A stretch of DNA of 64,000 bases from Dyadobacter sp. Leaf189 (GTDB taxonomy: Bacteria; Bacteroidota; Bacteroidia; Cytophagales; Spirosomataceae), in the NCBI RefSeq assembly GCF_001424405.1, contig NZ_LMPS01000001.1:679999-743998 (forward strand). The letters are read 5' to 3'. Below the pieces are notes generated by a model. That model ran no database searches, was not told the DNA's origin, and saw nothing but the letters and a program-made list of their open reading frames with translations. The position numbers and the translations under genes were made by a program. This document shows positions 33,203 to 41,207 of the stretch, one piece after another. Numbering within the stretch: position 1 is the stretch's first letter; the number at the start of each line of letters is the position of its first letter.

Positions 33203-34606
33203 GTGACGTTAATTAAATCTATCTCCGGAATCAGAGGTATTGTGGGTGGAAAATCCGGGGAGGCACTGACTCCGATTGATGTAGTGAAATTTGCAGCTGC
33301 ATACGGAACCTGGCTGAGGCGATCGGATCCACAGAATTCAAAAGTTATTATTGGCAGGGATGCGCGACTTTCCGGTGAAATGGTTAGTCGGCTTGTGGCA
33401 GGTACATTGCAGGGAGTAGGTCTTCATGTTGTGGACCTGGGCCTTTCTACTACGCCAACTGTCGAGATTGCTGTTACCAATGAAAATGCGGCAGGTGGAA
33501 TCATTCTGACAGGCAGCCATAATCCCATTCAATGGAATGCATTGAAGCTTTTGAACCACGACGGAGAATTTATATCCGAAGCGGAAGGAGCAGAGGTTTT
33601 GCGTATTGCCGAGCAGGAAGATTTTGCATTTGTCGATGTGAAAAAGCTGGGTAGCTACGAGTCAGACGATACTTATCTGCAAAAGCATATTGATCAGGTA
33701 CTTGCATTGTCATTGGTAGATGTGGAAGCGATCAGGAATGCAAATTTCAAGATCGTGGTGGATGCGGTTAACTCTACCGGCGGGATCGTTGTTCCGATGC
33801 TTTTGGAAGCGCTGGGAGTTGATCCCAAGAACATCAAAAAACTCAACTGCGAGCCGACGGGCAACTTTGCCCATAATCCCGAGCCGCTGCCGGAACATTT
33901 GCGTGAAATCAGCAAAGAGCTCAACGATGGTGCATACAACCTGGGAATAGTAGTTGACCCGGATGTGGACAGGCTGGCGCTCATGTGCGAAGACGGCACT
34001 CCGTTCGGCGAAGAATATACCCTGGTAGCTGTCGCTGATTATGTGTTGAAAAATACACCCGGTAACACCGTTTCCAATTTATCCTCCACAGCTGCATTGC
34101 GCGACGTGACTGTCAAAGCTGGCGGCGAATATTTTGCTTCTGCAGTAGGAGAAGTGAATGTGGTCAATATGATGAAAGCCAACCATGCGATCATCGGTGG
34201 GGAAGGAAATGGAGGGGTGATTTATCCGGAGAGCCACTACGGTCGCGACGCGCTGGTTGGTATCGCCCTGTTCCTGACGCATTTGGCCAAATTCGGCAAA
34301 ACTGCATCAGTGCTGCGCAGGTCTTACCCGAATTACTATATTTCAAAAAATAAGATTGAGTTGACGGCGGACATTGATGTTGATAATATTCTAAGCCGCA
34401 TTCAGAACCGCTATTCCAAGCAGCCGCTTAACACAATTGACGGCGTACGGATCGAATTCAATAAAGAATGGGTTCATTTAAGAAAGTCAAACACCGAACC
34501 CATAATCAGGATCTATTCCGAGTCGGAAACGCAGACTACGGCGATTAACCTGGCAAACAAGATCATTTCGGATATCAAGGAAATTATTTCCGAGCCGAAA
34601 CAATGA
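33203..34606 (+). CDS. glmM: Phosphoglucosamine mutase-type phosphohexomutase
   Basis: Alpha-D-phosphohexomutase, expected to interconvert glucosamine-6-phosphate and glucosamine-1-phosphate for peptidoglycan precursors. The 467-residue protein has the phosphoserine loop LTGSHNPIQWNALKLL (Ser105), the metal-binding loop DPDVDRLAL, the sugar-binding GEGNGGVIYPESHYGRD and the phosphate-binding C-terminal RKSNTEPIIRIYSES. TGSHNP replaces the usual TASHNP, a common variant. The start is a GTG (MTLIKSISGIRG is the conserved opening). The family is certain, but a phosphomannomutase/phosphoglucomutase activity cannot be excluded. A cysteine desulfurase gene follows after 24 bp. Confidence 0.88.
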   Translation: MTLIKSISGIRGIVGGKSGEALTPIDVVKFAAAYGTWLRRSDPQNSKVIIGRDARLSGEMVSRLVAGTLQGVGLHVVDLGLSTTPTVEIAVTNENAAGGIILTGSHNPIQWNALKLLNHDGEFISEAEGAEVLRIAEQEDFAFVDVKKLGSYESDDTYLQKHIDQVLALSLVDVEAIRNANFKIVVDAVNSTGGIVVPMLLEALGVDPKNIKKLNCEPTGNFAHNPEPLPEHLREISKELNDGAYNLGIVVDPDVDRLALMCEDGTPFGEEYTLVAVADYVLKNTPGNTVSNLSSTAALRDVTVKAGGEYFASAVGEVNVVNMMKANHAIIGGEGNGGVIYPESHYGRDALVGIALFLTHLAKFGKTASVLRRSYPNYYISKNKIELTADIDVDNILSRIQNRYSKQPLNTIDGVRIEFNKEWVHLRKSNTEPIIRIYSESETQTTAINLANKIISDIKEIISEPKQ

Positions 34607-34630
34607 GTCAGAAGTAATAACAAGAGTAAT

Positions 34631-35779
34631 ATGAAAGCTTATCTGGATAACGCCGCTACTACCCAGCTTGACCCGGAAGTATTGGAAGTGATGCTTCCAT
34701 TAATGACGGAGCAGTTTGGTAACCCCTCTTCCATTCATTCATACGGAAGAGCTGTTCGCTCATCAATAGAGCGTGCACGAAAAAGCATAGCGGGTATCCT
34801 GAATGCAGCTCCGGCTGAAATATTTTTTACTTCCGGCGGAACAGAAGCGGATAATACAGCGATCCGCGGCAGCATAGAAACACTGGGCCTGAAACACGCG
34901 GTTACTTCCCGGATCGAGCACCATGCTGTTTTACATACCCTCGAACACCTGAGCAAAGCTGGCACGATCAAGCTGAGCTATGTCAATCTGAATGAAAAAG
35001 GCGAAGTGGATCTGGAACATCTGGAAACGCTGCTCGCTACCAACAGCCGTTCGCTTGTTTCATTAATGCACGGCAACAATGAGATCGGGAACTTACTGGA
35101 TCTGGAAGCAACAGGAGATATCTGCGAGAAATACAATGCAGTTTTCCACAGTGACACCGTACAAACAATGGGTCACTTCCCGCATGATCTACAAAAATTA
35201 AAAGCCAACTTCATTGTCGGTGCGGCGCATAAATTCAATGGTCCGAAAGGAGTAGGGTTTTTGTATGTACGTCCGGGCATTAAAATCGCACCGTTTGTCC
35301 ACGGAGGCGCACAGGAGCGTAATATGCGCGGCGGTACCGAGAACATTTACGGTATTGTAGGTCTGGCGAAAGCATTGGAAATTGCTTATCGCGATATGGA
35401 CGCGCACCGTCAGCATATTGAAGGTTTGAAATCAAGAATGATCGAGAACCTGAGAAGTAAAATCGATGGCGTATCGTTCAATGGAAACTCTGCTGATCTT
35501 GGTAACAGCTTGTACACTGTACTGAGTGTAAGCTTGCCACCCTCCGATATCAGCGATATGTTGCTGTTTAATCTGGATATTGCCGGGATTGCAGTTTCAG
35601 GCGGCAGCGCATGTTCAAGCGGGACAGACATTGGTTCACATGTATTGAATGAACTTCAGATCGATCCCGATCGCGCCAATGTTCGTTTTTCATTCGGCAA
35701 ATACAACACCGAAGCGGAAATCGATTATGCGGTCAATACACTGGCGGATCTATACAAAAAAGAGGCTGTAAGCCTCTGA
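34631..35779 (+). CDS. Cysteine desulfurase (NifS/IscS-like)
   Basis: PLP enzyme that removes sulfur from cysteine as persulfide, for Fe-S clusters or thiolation. The family opening AYLDNAATTQLDPEV, SSIHSYGRAVR and FTSGGTEADN is complete. The PLP-lysine is in VGAAHKFNGPKGVGFLYV and the active-site Cys in SGGSACSSGTDIGSHVL. The 382-residue length fits the group I NifS/IscS type. No iscU or other suf/isc partner gene is adjacent, so the acceptor is unknown. Its last five codons (GAG GCT GTA AGC CTC) with the stop form a hairpin that serves as terminator of the opposing hemH gene; the two stop codons abut. Confidence 0.92.
   Translation: MKAYLDNAATTQLDPEVLEVMLPLMTEQFGNPSSIHSYGRAVRSSIERARKSIAGILNAAPAEIFFTSGGTEADNTAIRGSIETLGLKHAVTSRIEHHAVLHTLEHLSKAGTIKLSYVNLNEKGEVDLEHLETLLATNSRSLVSLMHGNNEIGNLLDLEATGDICEKYNAVFHSDTVQTMGHFPHDLQKLKANFIVGAAHKFNGPKGVGFLYVRPGIKIAPFVHGGAQERNMRGGTENIYGIVGLAKALEIAYRDMDAHRQHIEGLKSRMIENLRSKIDGVSFNGNSADLGNSLYTVLSVSLPPSDISDMLLFNLDIAGIAVSGGSACSSGTDIGSHVLNELQIDPDRANVRFSFGKYNTEAEIDYAVNTLADLYKKEAVSL
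35755..35777 (-). terminator. Terminator of hemH inside the end of the cysteine desulfurase gene
   Basis: On the minus strand AGAGGC-TTACA-GCCTCT is followed by TTTTTTG, a classic intrinsic terminator. It lies past the hemH stop but within the last codons of the converging gene. Confidence 0.85.
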
Positions 35780-36853
35780 TTAACTTCTTTTATTGGTAAT
35801 TAAGTCTTCGAGCGTCTCAATCCAGCTATCGCTGTCGTTGAGACTTTCAACCAATTGCCAATGCTGTCCGCCTTCTTTCTCAAACAACTCTTTGTACTCT
35901 TCGCCTACCTCAATGGTTGTTTCCAAACAATCGGCCACGAAAGAAGGAGAGAATGCAAGTACGTTCTTTACCCCTTTTTTGGTTAGTTCCGGGATCACTT
36001 CATCTGTGTAAGGCTTGATCCAGGGCGTTTTGCCAAGTCGGGACTGGAAGCAGGTCGTATATTTTCCTTCCGGTATTCCCATTGCTTTTACAAGTAGCCT
36101 GGTTGTTTCAAAACTCTGCGCCCGGTAGCAATGCTGATTTCTATGGTCAAGCTTATCGCAGCAGCTGCCAAACTGGCAAAAGCTGTTGGTTACATCGCCT
36201 TTGGTAATCTGGCGCTCAGGTAAACCGTGGTAGCTGAATACGAAATGATCATAGTTTCGCTGTGCCATGTATTTTTTACCTAAATCGGCAAATGCCTGAA
36301 TGAACTTGGGATGATCCAGGAAACGGTTAATAAAACGTATTTCCGGCAAAACCTCCCAATCCTGCACTACACGCATTACTTCTTTATAAACCGAGCCAGT
36401 CGACGCAGAAGCGTATTGTGGGAAAAATGGAACTACTATAATTTCAGAAAGGCACTGTTCACGCAGGTTTTTCAATGCACCTTCAATGCTCGGGCTTTGA
36501 TAGCGCATTGCCAGCTCCACCACGTAATCGCTGCCCAATGCAGTTTGCAACTTCTCTTTAACGGAATAACCGTATATTTTCAATGGAGATCCATCGGGCC
36601 GCCACAGTTGTTTATAAACTTTGGCTGATTTAGGTGCTCTGAATGGCGCGATGATCAGGTTGATCAGAAACCACCTGTTTATATAAGGAATATCAATGAC
36701 CCGCTCATCCATCAGGAATTCGCGGAGGTACTTGCGTACATCCGGCACCGACGGGCTGTCTGGCGTGCCGAGATTGACGATCAAAACACCAGTTTTGCCA
36801 ATGGTCTTATTATTACTAGAAGGAATTGGCTGGGCCAAAGTGTCAGTATGCAT
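35780..36853 (-). CDS. hemH: Ferrochelatase
   Basis: Inserts ferrous iron into protoporphyrin IX, the last step of haem synthesis. The 357-residue protein has the opening GVLIVNLGTPDSPSVPDVRKYLREFLMDERVID, the catalytic His in FSYHGLPERQ, a Cys-rich stretch CQFGSCCDKLDHRNQHC that could hold a metal cluster, and CFQSRLGKTPWIKPYTDE, which is family-typical. The ATG at 36853 is preferred over a TTG at 36868. It is the last gene on the minus strand before a terminator and follows the argF' gene by 77 bp. No other haem genes are present. Confidence 0.94.
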   Translation of the reverse strand: MHTDTLAQPIPSSNNKTIGKTGVLIVNLGTPDSPSVPDVRKYLREFLMDERVIDIPYINRWFLINLIIAPFRAPKSAKVYKQLWRPDGSPLKIYGYSVKEKLQTALGSDYVVELAMRYQSPSIEGALKNLREQCLSEIIVVPFFPQYASASTGSVYKEVMRVVQDWEVLPEIRFINRFLDHPKFIQAFADLGKKYMAQRNYDHFVFSYHGLPERQITKGDVTNSFCQFGSCCDKLDHRNQHCYRAQSFETTRLLVKAMGIPEGKYTTCFQSRLGKTPWIKPYTDEVIPELTKKGVKNVLAFSPSFVADCLETTIEVGEEYKELFEKEGGQHWQLVESLNDSDSWIETLEDLITNKRS

Positions 36854-36929
36854 TATTGTTTTTATCAAAGTCCGGACTATCTGTTTAAAATGATTCCGGA
36901 GTTTTAAAAGTTCGTGTTTTCTGTTTTAA

Positions 36930-37880
36930 TCACTGCATCCCGAGTAAAATCTCCCGTAGTACAGCCTGCGCCGACCATTCACGGTTTGCAGCTTCTTCGA
37001 TTACGAGAGATCTTGGCCCGTCGAGTACCTCATCGGCTACCTTCATATTCCTGCGCAATGGAAGGCAATGCATGAACTTACCATTATCTGTCAGCGCCAT
37101 TTTTGCTTCGGTGATCATCCACGAAGGATCGTCGGTAAGTACCTGTCCGTAGTGCTGGTAAGACGACCAGTTTTTTCCGTAAACGAAATCTGCACCTTCC
37201 AGTGCCTTATTCTGGTCGTAGATCACCTGACCTTTTCCAACAAATTCGGGTGCCAGATCATAACCTTCCGGGTGTGTGATTACGAGCTCTACATCCATCG
37301 GATTCATCCATTCACAAAAAGAATTGGCCACAGCCTGCGGCAATGCCTTGAAATGGGGAAGCCAGGTTAGCACTACTTTCGGGCGCTGCTTGATCTTAAA
37401 TTCTTCGATTGTAATGCAATCTGCGAGCGACTGCAAAGGGTGGCGTGTCGCTGATTCCAGATTCACGATCGGAACCTCTGCATATTTCTTAAACTGCTGG
37501 AACACCTGCTCCGAGTAATCCTTTTCCCGATCCTGCAAACCTGCGAATGAGCGGATCCCGATAATGTCGCAATAACTTCCGATAACGGCAGCCGCTTCTT
37601 TCACGTGCTCGGCTTTGTCTCCATTCATGATCACACCCTCCTCCATTTCGAGGCCCCATCCATCTTGTCCCACATTCATGGTAATCACGTTCAGGCCAAG
37701 ATTTTGAGCCGCTTTCTGGGTACTTATCCTTGTCCTGAGACTGGAATTGAAAAACAACAATCCGATTGTTTTGTTTTTCCCCAATTCAATATCCCCGAAT
37801 GGATTCCGTTTGGCGGAAATGCCGCTGCTAATCAGCTGGCTGAGATCTGTGACGTCGTTAATGGAAAGGAAGTGGTTCAT
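36930..37880 (-). CDS. argF': N-acylornithine carbamoyltransferase (acetyl- or succinyl-ornithine)
   Basis: Carbamoylates an N-acylated ornithine in the Bacteroidota/Xanthomonas variant of arginine synthesis. The 316-residue length fits. The carbamoyl-phosphate motif is SSLRTR (46-51), as opposed to STRTR in OTCases. Other marks are GWGLEMEEGVIMNGDKAEH, SATRHPLQSLADC and the substrate loop HCLPLRRNMKVADEV. In this family a single position sets acetyl (Glu) or succinyl (Pro) specificity; I cannot align it safely by eye, so the acyl group is open. In Bacteroides the substrate is N-succinylornithine. The gene follows argD by 60 bp and belongs to the minus-strand arginine cluster. Confidence 0.88.
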   Translation of the reverse strand: MNHFLSINDVTDLSQLISSGISAKRNPFGDIELGKNKTIGLLFFNSSLRTRISTQKAAQNLGLNVITMNVGQDGWGLEMEEGVIMNGDKAEHVKEAAAVIGSYCDIIGIRSFAGLQDREKDYSEQVFQQFKKYAEVPIVNLESATRHPLQSLADCITIEEFKIKQRPKVVLTWLPHFKALPQAVANSFCEWMNPMDVELVITHPEGYDLAPEFVGKGQVIYDQNKALEGADFVYGKNWSSYQHYGQVLTDDPSWMITEAKMALTDNGKFMHCLPLRRNMKVADEVLDGPRSLVIEEAANREWSAQAVLREILLGMQ

Positions 37881-37897
37881 TCAGTTTAGTATTCTGA

Positions 37898-37905
37898 CAA
37901 AATTA
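37898..37905 (-). promoter_or_regulatory. Candidate -7 element of argF'
   Basis: TAATTTTG on the minus strand, 17 bp upstream of the ATG. No clear -33 TTG at the usual distance. It would allow argF' to be transcribed apart from argD. Confidence 0.3.
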
Positions 37906-37940
37906 GATACTGCGGCAAGGCCGGTTTTGGATAGATTATA

Positions 37941-39077
37941 TTAAATGCTTGTAACAGCGACTTCTTTCTTTAAAGCTTCAAGGAAAAGATCTGCTTCCTC
38001 TTTGCCCAATGCAAGCGAAGGTAGCAGGCGGATTGTATTTGCGCCTGCCACTCCGGTAAACATCTTATGTTCAAAGAGCAGCTTGTTGCGCAGGTCTTTT
38101 ACAGGGAAATCATATTCTATTCCGATCATTAATCCACGTCCTCTTAATTCTTTATAACCTCCGATTTCCTTGATTCCTTCAAAAAGGTACGCTCCGATTT
38201 CAGCTGCGTTTTCGATCAGGTTTTCTTTTTTCATTATATCGAGCACAGCAACCCCGGCTGCGCACGCCAGGTGGTTTCCGCCGAATGTGGTACCCAGCAG
38301 TCCATAGCTCGCCTTGAACTTTGGAGAGATCAGAATACCTCCGATTGGAAATCCGTTGCCCATTCCTTTGGCCATCGAAATGATATCGGGATCAATGCCG
38401 CTGAATTGGTGTGAAAAGAACTTGCCGGTTCTTCCGTACCCGCATTGTACGCTGTCGACAATCAGCACTGCACCGGTTTCGTCGCATTTGCGTCTGAGTG
38501 TCTGGAGGAATTCGTCAGTACATACGTTGATACCCCCGACCCCCTGGATCCCTTCCACGATTACGGCGCAAACTTCTTCCGTGATTCCCTCACTCGCTGC
38601 CTGAACATCGTTGAAAGGCAGAAAGGTAACGTGTTCTTTGTAGTTGATCGGTGCTACGATCGAAGGGTTGTCGGTAGCGGCCACTGCTCCGGCTGTGCGG
38701 CCGTGGAATGATTTGGTAAAAGAGATCACTTTCGTCCTTCCATTGTGAAAAGACGCAAGTTTCAATGCATTCTCATTGGCCTCGGCGCCTGAGTTGCAGA
38801 GAAAGAGTTTGTAGTCGGGATAGCCGGACAATTCACCCAGCTTCTCTGCCAGCTCTTCCTGCAATGAGATTTTTACAGAATTGGAATAGAAACTGATTGC
38901 ACCCAGTTGCGTAGTAAGCTTTTCAACATATTCGGGGTGGCAGTGACCGACTGAAATCACCGCGTGTCCGCCGTAAAGATCCAGGTACTTTGTACCGTTC
39001 GAATCCCATAAATAACTCCCCGCCGCCTTTACAGGCTCTATATCGTAAATAGGGTAAACATCAAATAAATGTGACAT
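37941..39077 (-). CDS. argD: Acylornithine aminotransferase (ArgD-type)
   Basis: PLP aminotransferase converting N-acyl-glutamate semialdehyde to N-acylornithine, in class III. The opening YDIEPVKAAGSYLWDSNGTKYLDLYGGHAVISVGHCHPEYV, the aspartate loop IVDSVQCGYGRTGKFFSHQ, and the PLP-lysine in SMAKGMGNGFPIGGILI are complete. The 378-residue length fits. It follows the PIN toxin gene by 15 bp and precedes argF'. Clustering with argC, argG and argF' supports a role in arginine synthesis. It could also be used for lysine. Confidence 0.9.
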   Translation of the reverse strand: MSHLFDVYPIYDIEPVKAAGSYLWDSNGTKYLDLYGGHAVISVGHCHPEYVEKLTTQLGAISFYSNSVKISLQEELAEKLGELSGYPDYKLFLCNSGAEANENALKLASFHNGRTKVISFTKSFHGRTAGAVAATDNPSIVAPINYKEHVTFLPFNDVQAASEGITEEVCAVIVEGIQGVGGINVCTDEFLQTLRRKCDETGAVLIVDSVQCGYGRTGKFFSHQFSGIDPDIISMAKGMGNGFPIGGILISPKFKASYGLLGTTFGGNHLACAAGVAVLDIMKKENLIENAAEIGAYLFEGIKEIGGYKELRGRGLMIGIEYDFPVKDLRNKLLFEHKMFTGVAGANTIRLLPSLALGKEEADLFLEALKKEVAVTSI

Positions 39078-39092
39078 TCTGGATTAGTATGA

Positions 39093-39464
39093 TCAGGCAA
39101 GTATCAGGTTTTCAATTCGCTGAAAATGCCCTTGGTTTAACGTTTTAACAGGCAAATGAAAGGTAATGGCAGAAGCTGCTATAAATATATCCCGGAATTC
39201 TATCATTAAGTTTCGCCTTCGAAGGTTGTGATAGATTTCGGCGGCATTTACAGAAACTTCTTCATTAAACGGTAAAACGGGAATTCCGTCAAGGAGAATT
39301 CTGACGTCATTTTTCTTGTCATCGTTTGTAGCTCCCATCATCAACTCGTAAACAGTTACAGCAGATACAAATAAAGAAGCGTCGTTTGGTAACGACGCCA
39401 AAATGGTCTTTGACTTATCAGATTTCCTGAGAAATTCGATGAATATGCCAGTGTCGATTACCAT
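39093..39464 (-). CDS. PIN-domain toxin (VapC-like)
   Basis: 123-residue PIN-domain ribonuclease, the toxin of a type II pair. The acidic metal-binding residues are Asp4 (VIDTGIF), Glu40 (TVYELMMGA) and Asp92 (EFRDIFIAASA), with Asn110 near the end (TLNQGHF) where a fourth acid or Asn is usual. The ATG at 39464 is preferred to the TTG at 39479 because it gives the standard short N-terminus; it overlaps the antitoxin stop by 7 bp. It lies between argC and argD, which is not its usual place. Target RNA cannot be predicted. The nearest alternatives are RNA-binding PIN proteins outside toxin systems, but the coupled small gene argues for a toxin. Confidence 0.87.
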   Translation of the reverse strand: MVIDTGIFIEFLRKSDKSKTILASLPNDASLFVSAVTVYELMMGATNDDKKNDVRILLDGIPVLPFNEEVSVNAAEIYHNLRRRNLMIEFRDIFIAASAITFHLPVKTLNQGHFQRIENLILA

Positions 39465-39685
39465 TCCGGAATTTTCCAATTGTTGACACTTTTAGAGTTT
39501 TCTGTAATCACAGCAATGTCATCGTCGCTCCACGTAGACACACTCTTGATTTTCTTCTTCCATTCAGATAGGTCACTGTCGTGTTTACGCACTTTCTGCT
39601 GAATCAAAAGTATGTCCGCATAAGCGAGTAACAGCCTTCGATGCGGCTCATTCAACTGATCAAATGTTTGAAGTAAATCGTTCAT
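39458..39685 (-). CDS. Putative antitoxin of the PIN pair
   Basis: 75-residue small protein overlapping the toxin start. It is mostly helical, with a charged N-terminal half (about 1-45, DQLNEPHRRLLLAYADILLIQQKVRK). Its C-terminal end is Trp/Asn-rich (DDDIAVITENSKSVNNWKIPEW) and would wrap around the PIN active site, as VapB C-termini do. No ribbon-helix-helix or AbrB motif is certain, so DNA binding by this protein is unproven. Naming it as antitoxin rests on size, order and overlap with the PIN gene. Confidence 0.6.
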   Translation of the reverse strand: MNDLLQTFDQLNEPHRRLLLAYADILLIQQKVRKHDSDLSEWKKKIKSVSTWSDDDIAVITENSKSVNNWKIPEW

Positions 39686-39737
39686 AAGGCTAGCTCTTAT
39701 AAAAGCGTCTGATCCATTACAAAAATAAGAAAATGCG

Positions 39738-40760
39738 CTAAAATGCCGGCGCTTTCAATTTCAATCCCGCTTTTTCAGGTAAGCCGAAAGCAATGTTCAT
39801 ATTCTGGACTGCTTGTCCGGACGCACCTTTGGTCAGGTTATCAATGATGCTCGAAATCAGCAATTGTCCGTCGTGTACTTCCAGGTGGACAAGGCATTTG
39901 TTTGTATTAACAACCTGTTTCAAATCTATCGGTACATCGCTGACGTGCGTAAACGGATTTGATTCGTAATAGCTTTTGTAAATCGCATTTGCTTCTTCGA
40001 GACTCCCGTCAAAAGGCGTATATACATTTGCCATGATACCTCTTGTAAAATCACCGCGGTAAGGAACAAAGTTGACAGCTTCCGAAAAGCCCGCCTGCAA
40101 CTTGCCGATACTCATTTTTATTTCGGTCAAATGCTGGTGCGTAAAAGCTTTGTAGATAGACATATTGTTGTTTCTCCACGTAAAATGCGTAGTCGCGCTC
40201 AAAGCCTGGCCTGCACCGGTGCTGCCGGTTATTGCGCTCACATGCACTGCATCTTTTATCAAGCCTGCACTGGCCAGTGGTAAAATAGCCAGTTCAATGC
40301 TGGTGGCAAAACAACCGGGGTTTGCAATTCTGTTTGCACCAATTATAGCGCCTCTCTGAAGTTCCGGCAGACCGTAGACAAACCCTTCCGACTCGTTTCG
40401 GAAATCGGTGCTCAGGTCGATCACTTTCAGTGTTTCTGGCAGAGCATGTGCATCCAGGAATTTCTTCGATTCACCGTGGCCCGAGCAAAGAAAAATGGCA
40501 TTCAGCTCCGGCTGATTCAAAAGTTCCTGCGTGTCCTCACCTGAAAATACCAGGTCTGTATCTCCCAATAGATCCGTATGCGTGGCATGTACCGGTTTTC
40601 CTGCCTGGCTTTTACTATGCGCGAAGGCGATATTCACATTCGGGTGGTTGACTAAAATTCGAATCAGTTCCCCGCCTGTGTAGCCCGCCGCACCTATTAT
40701 TCCGATATTGATGGAGTTTACAAGTTCGGAGTTTATGAGTTTATGAGTATCTGAATTCAT
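39738..40760 (-). CDS. argC: N-acetyl-gamma-glutamyl-phosphate reductase
   Basis: Reduces N-acyl-glutamyl-5-phosphate to the semialdehyde. The NADP motif GIIGAAGYTGGELIRIL (20-36), the active-site Cys in ANPGCFATSIELAILPL and the C-terminal NMNIAFGLPEKAGLKL are complete. The 340-residue protein has about 17 N-terminal residues (NSDTHKLINSELVNSI) that do not belong to the enzyme core and are encoded by an 8-bp-periodic repeat. Its ATG overlaps the TGA of the preceding four-helix-bundle gene (ATGA), so translation is coupled. I infer that the original start was replaced when the repeat-flanked gene was inserted. Confidence 0.93.
   Translation of the reverse strand: MNSDTHKLINSELVNSINIGIIGAAGYTGGELIRILVNHPNVNIAFAHSKSQAGKPVHATHTDLLGDTDLVFSGEDTQELLNQPELNAIFLCSGHGESKKFLDAHALPETLKVIDLSTDFRNESEGFVYGLPELQRGAIIGANRIANPGCFATSIELAILPLASAGLIKDAVHVSAITGSTGAGQALSATTHFTWRNNNMSIYKAFTHQHLTEIKMSIGKLQAGFSEAVNFVPYRGDFTRGIMANVYTPFDGSLEEANAIYKSYYESNPFTHVSDVPIDLKQVVNTNKCLVHLEVHDGQLLISSIIDNLTKGASGQAVQNMNIAFGLPEKAGLKLKAPAF
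40713..40760. repeat. Octamer repeat at the argC start, left arm of an inverted pair
   Basis: Plus-strand units: GAGTTTAC (40714), AAGTTCG, GAGTTTAT, GAGTTTAT, GAGTATCT, GAATTCAT. GAGTTTATGAGT occurs at 40729 and again at 40737, and its reverse complement ACTCATAAACTC at 41174-41185. The tract is read in frame as the first 16 codons of argC. Confidence 0.9.
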
Positions 40761-41128
40761 GATATTGTGTTTCTAGCTGATCTGACCGTTTTGATCAAAG
40801 AGACTAGCATTGCTTTAATTTCTTTTAAATCACTGTTCTTTTCTTCGAAAGTTTGAGAAGTTATGTATTGCAAATCTTTGGATACAAGCATGTAATATTC
40901 TGTCTCGTGCAACGATCCAAGTGACATCTGAAAATAATTGGCAATGTCAGGTGTCTTATTCTTACCACAACCTTCAGCCAAATTCGCTGCCACAGAAATT
41001 CCTGATCTTCTAATTTGTGAGACGAGCCCGAAGGTTTCAGTTTTAGGAAACCCATCAGTGATCTTATAAATATCCAAGACCATTTTATGTGCCTTCTGCC
41101 AAACTTTAAGCTCCTGATAGTTCTGCAT
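40757..41128 (-). CDS. Four-helix-bundle protein (23S rRNA intervening-sequence protein family)
   Basis: 123-residue protein of the S23/IVP four-helix-bundle family. The family opening is complete (YQELKVWQKAHKMVLDIYKITDGFPKTETFGLVSQIRRSGISVAANLAEGCGK), with four amphipathic helices. These proteins were named from rRNA intervening sequences and share their fold with the Avd protein of diversity-generating retroelements; no general function is established. Here the gene stands inside the arginine cluster between argG and argC, flanked by inverted octamer repeats. Its stop overlaps the argC start by 4 bp. The ATG at 41128 is preferred to a TTG at 41137. It looks like an insertion. Confidence 0.92.
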   Translation of the reverse strand: MQNYQELKVWQKAHKMVLDIYKITDGFPKTETFGLVSQIRRSGISVAANLAEGCGKNKTPDIANYFQMSLGSLHETEYYMLVSKDLQYITSQTFEEKNSDLKEIKAMLVSLIKTVRSARNTIS

Positions 41129-41157
41129 GTGTATCAATCACGAATTTCAAAAAACCA

Positions 41158-41200
41158 AACTCCTAGACTCTTGACTCATAAACTCTAAACTTAGGAACTC
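41158..41200. repeat. Heptamer/octamer repeat after argG, right arm of an inverted pair
   Basis: Plus-strand units: AACTCCTAG, ACTCTTG, ACTCATAA, ACTCTAA, ACTTAGG, AACTC. ACTCATAAACTC (41174-41185) is the exact reverse complement of GAGTTTATGAGT at 40729 and 40737. The tract lies between the argG stop and the four-helix-bundle gene. Confidence 0.88.
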
Positions 41201-41207
41201 AAAACAG

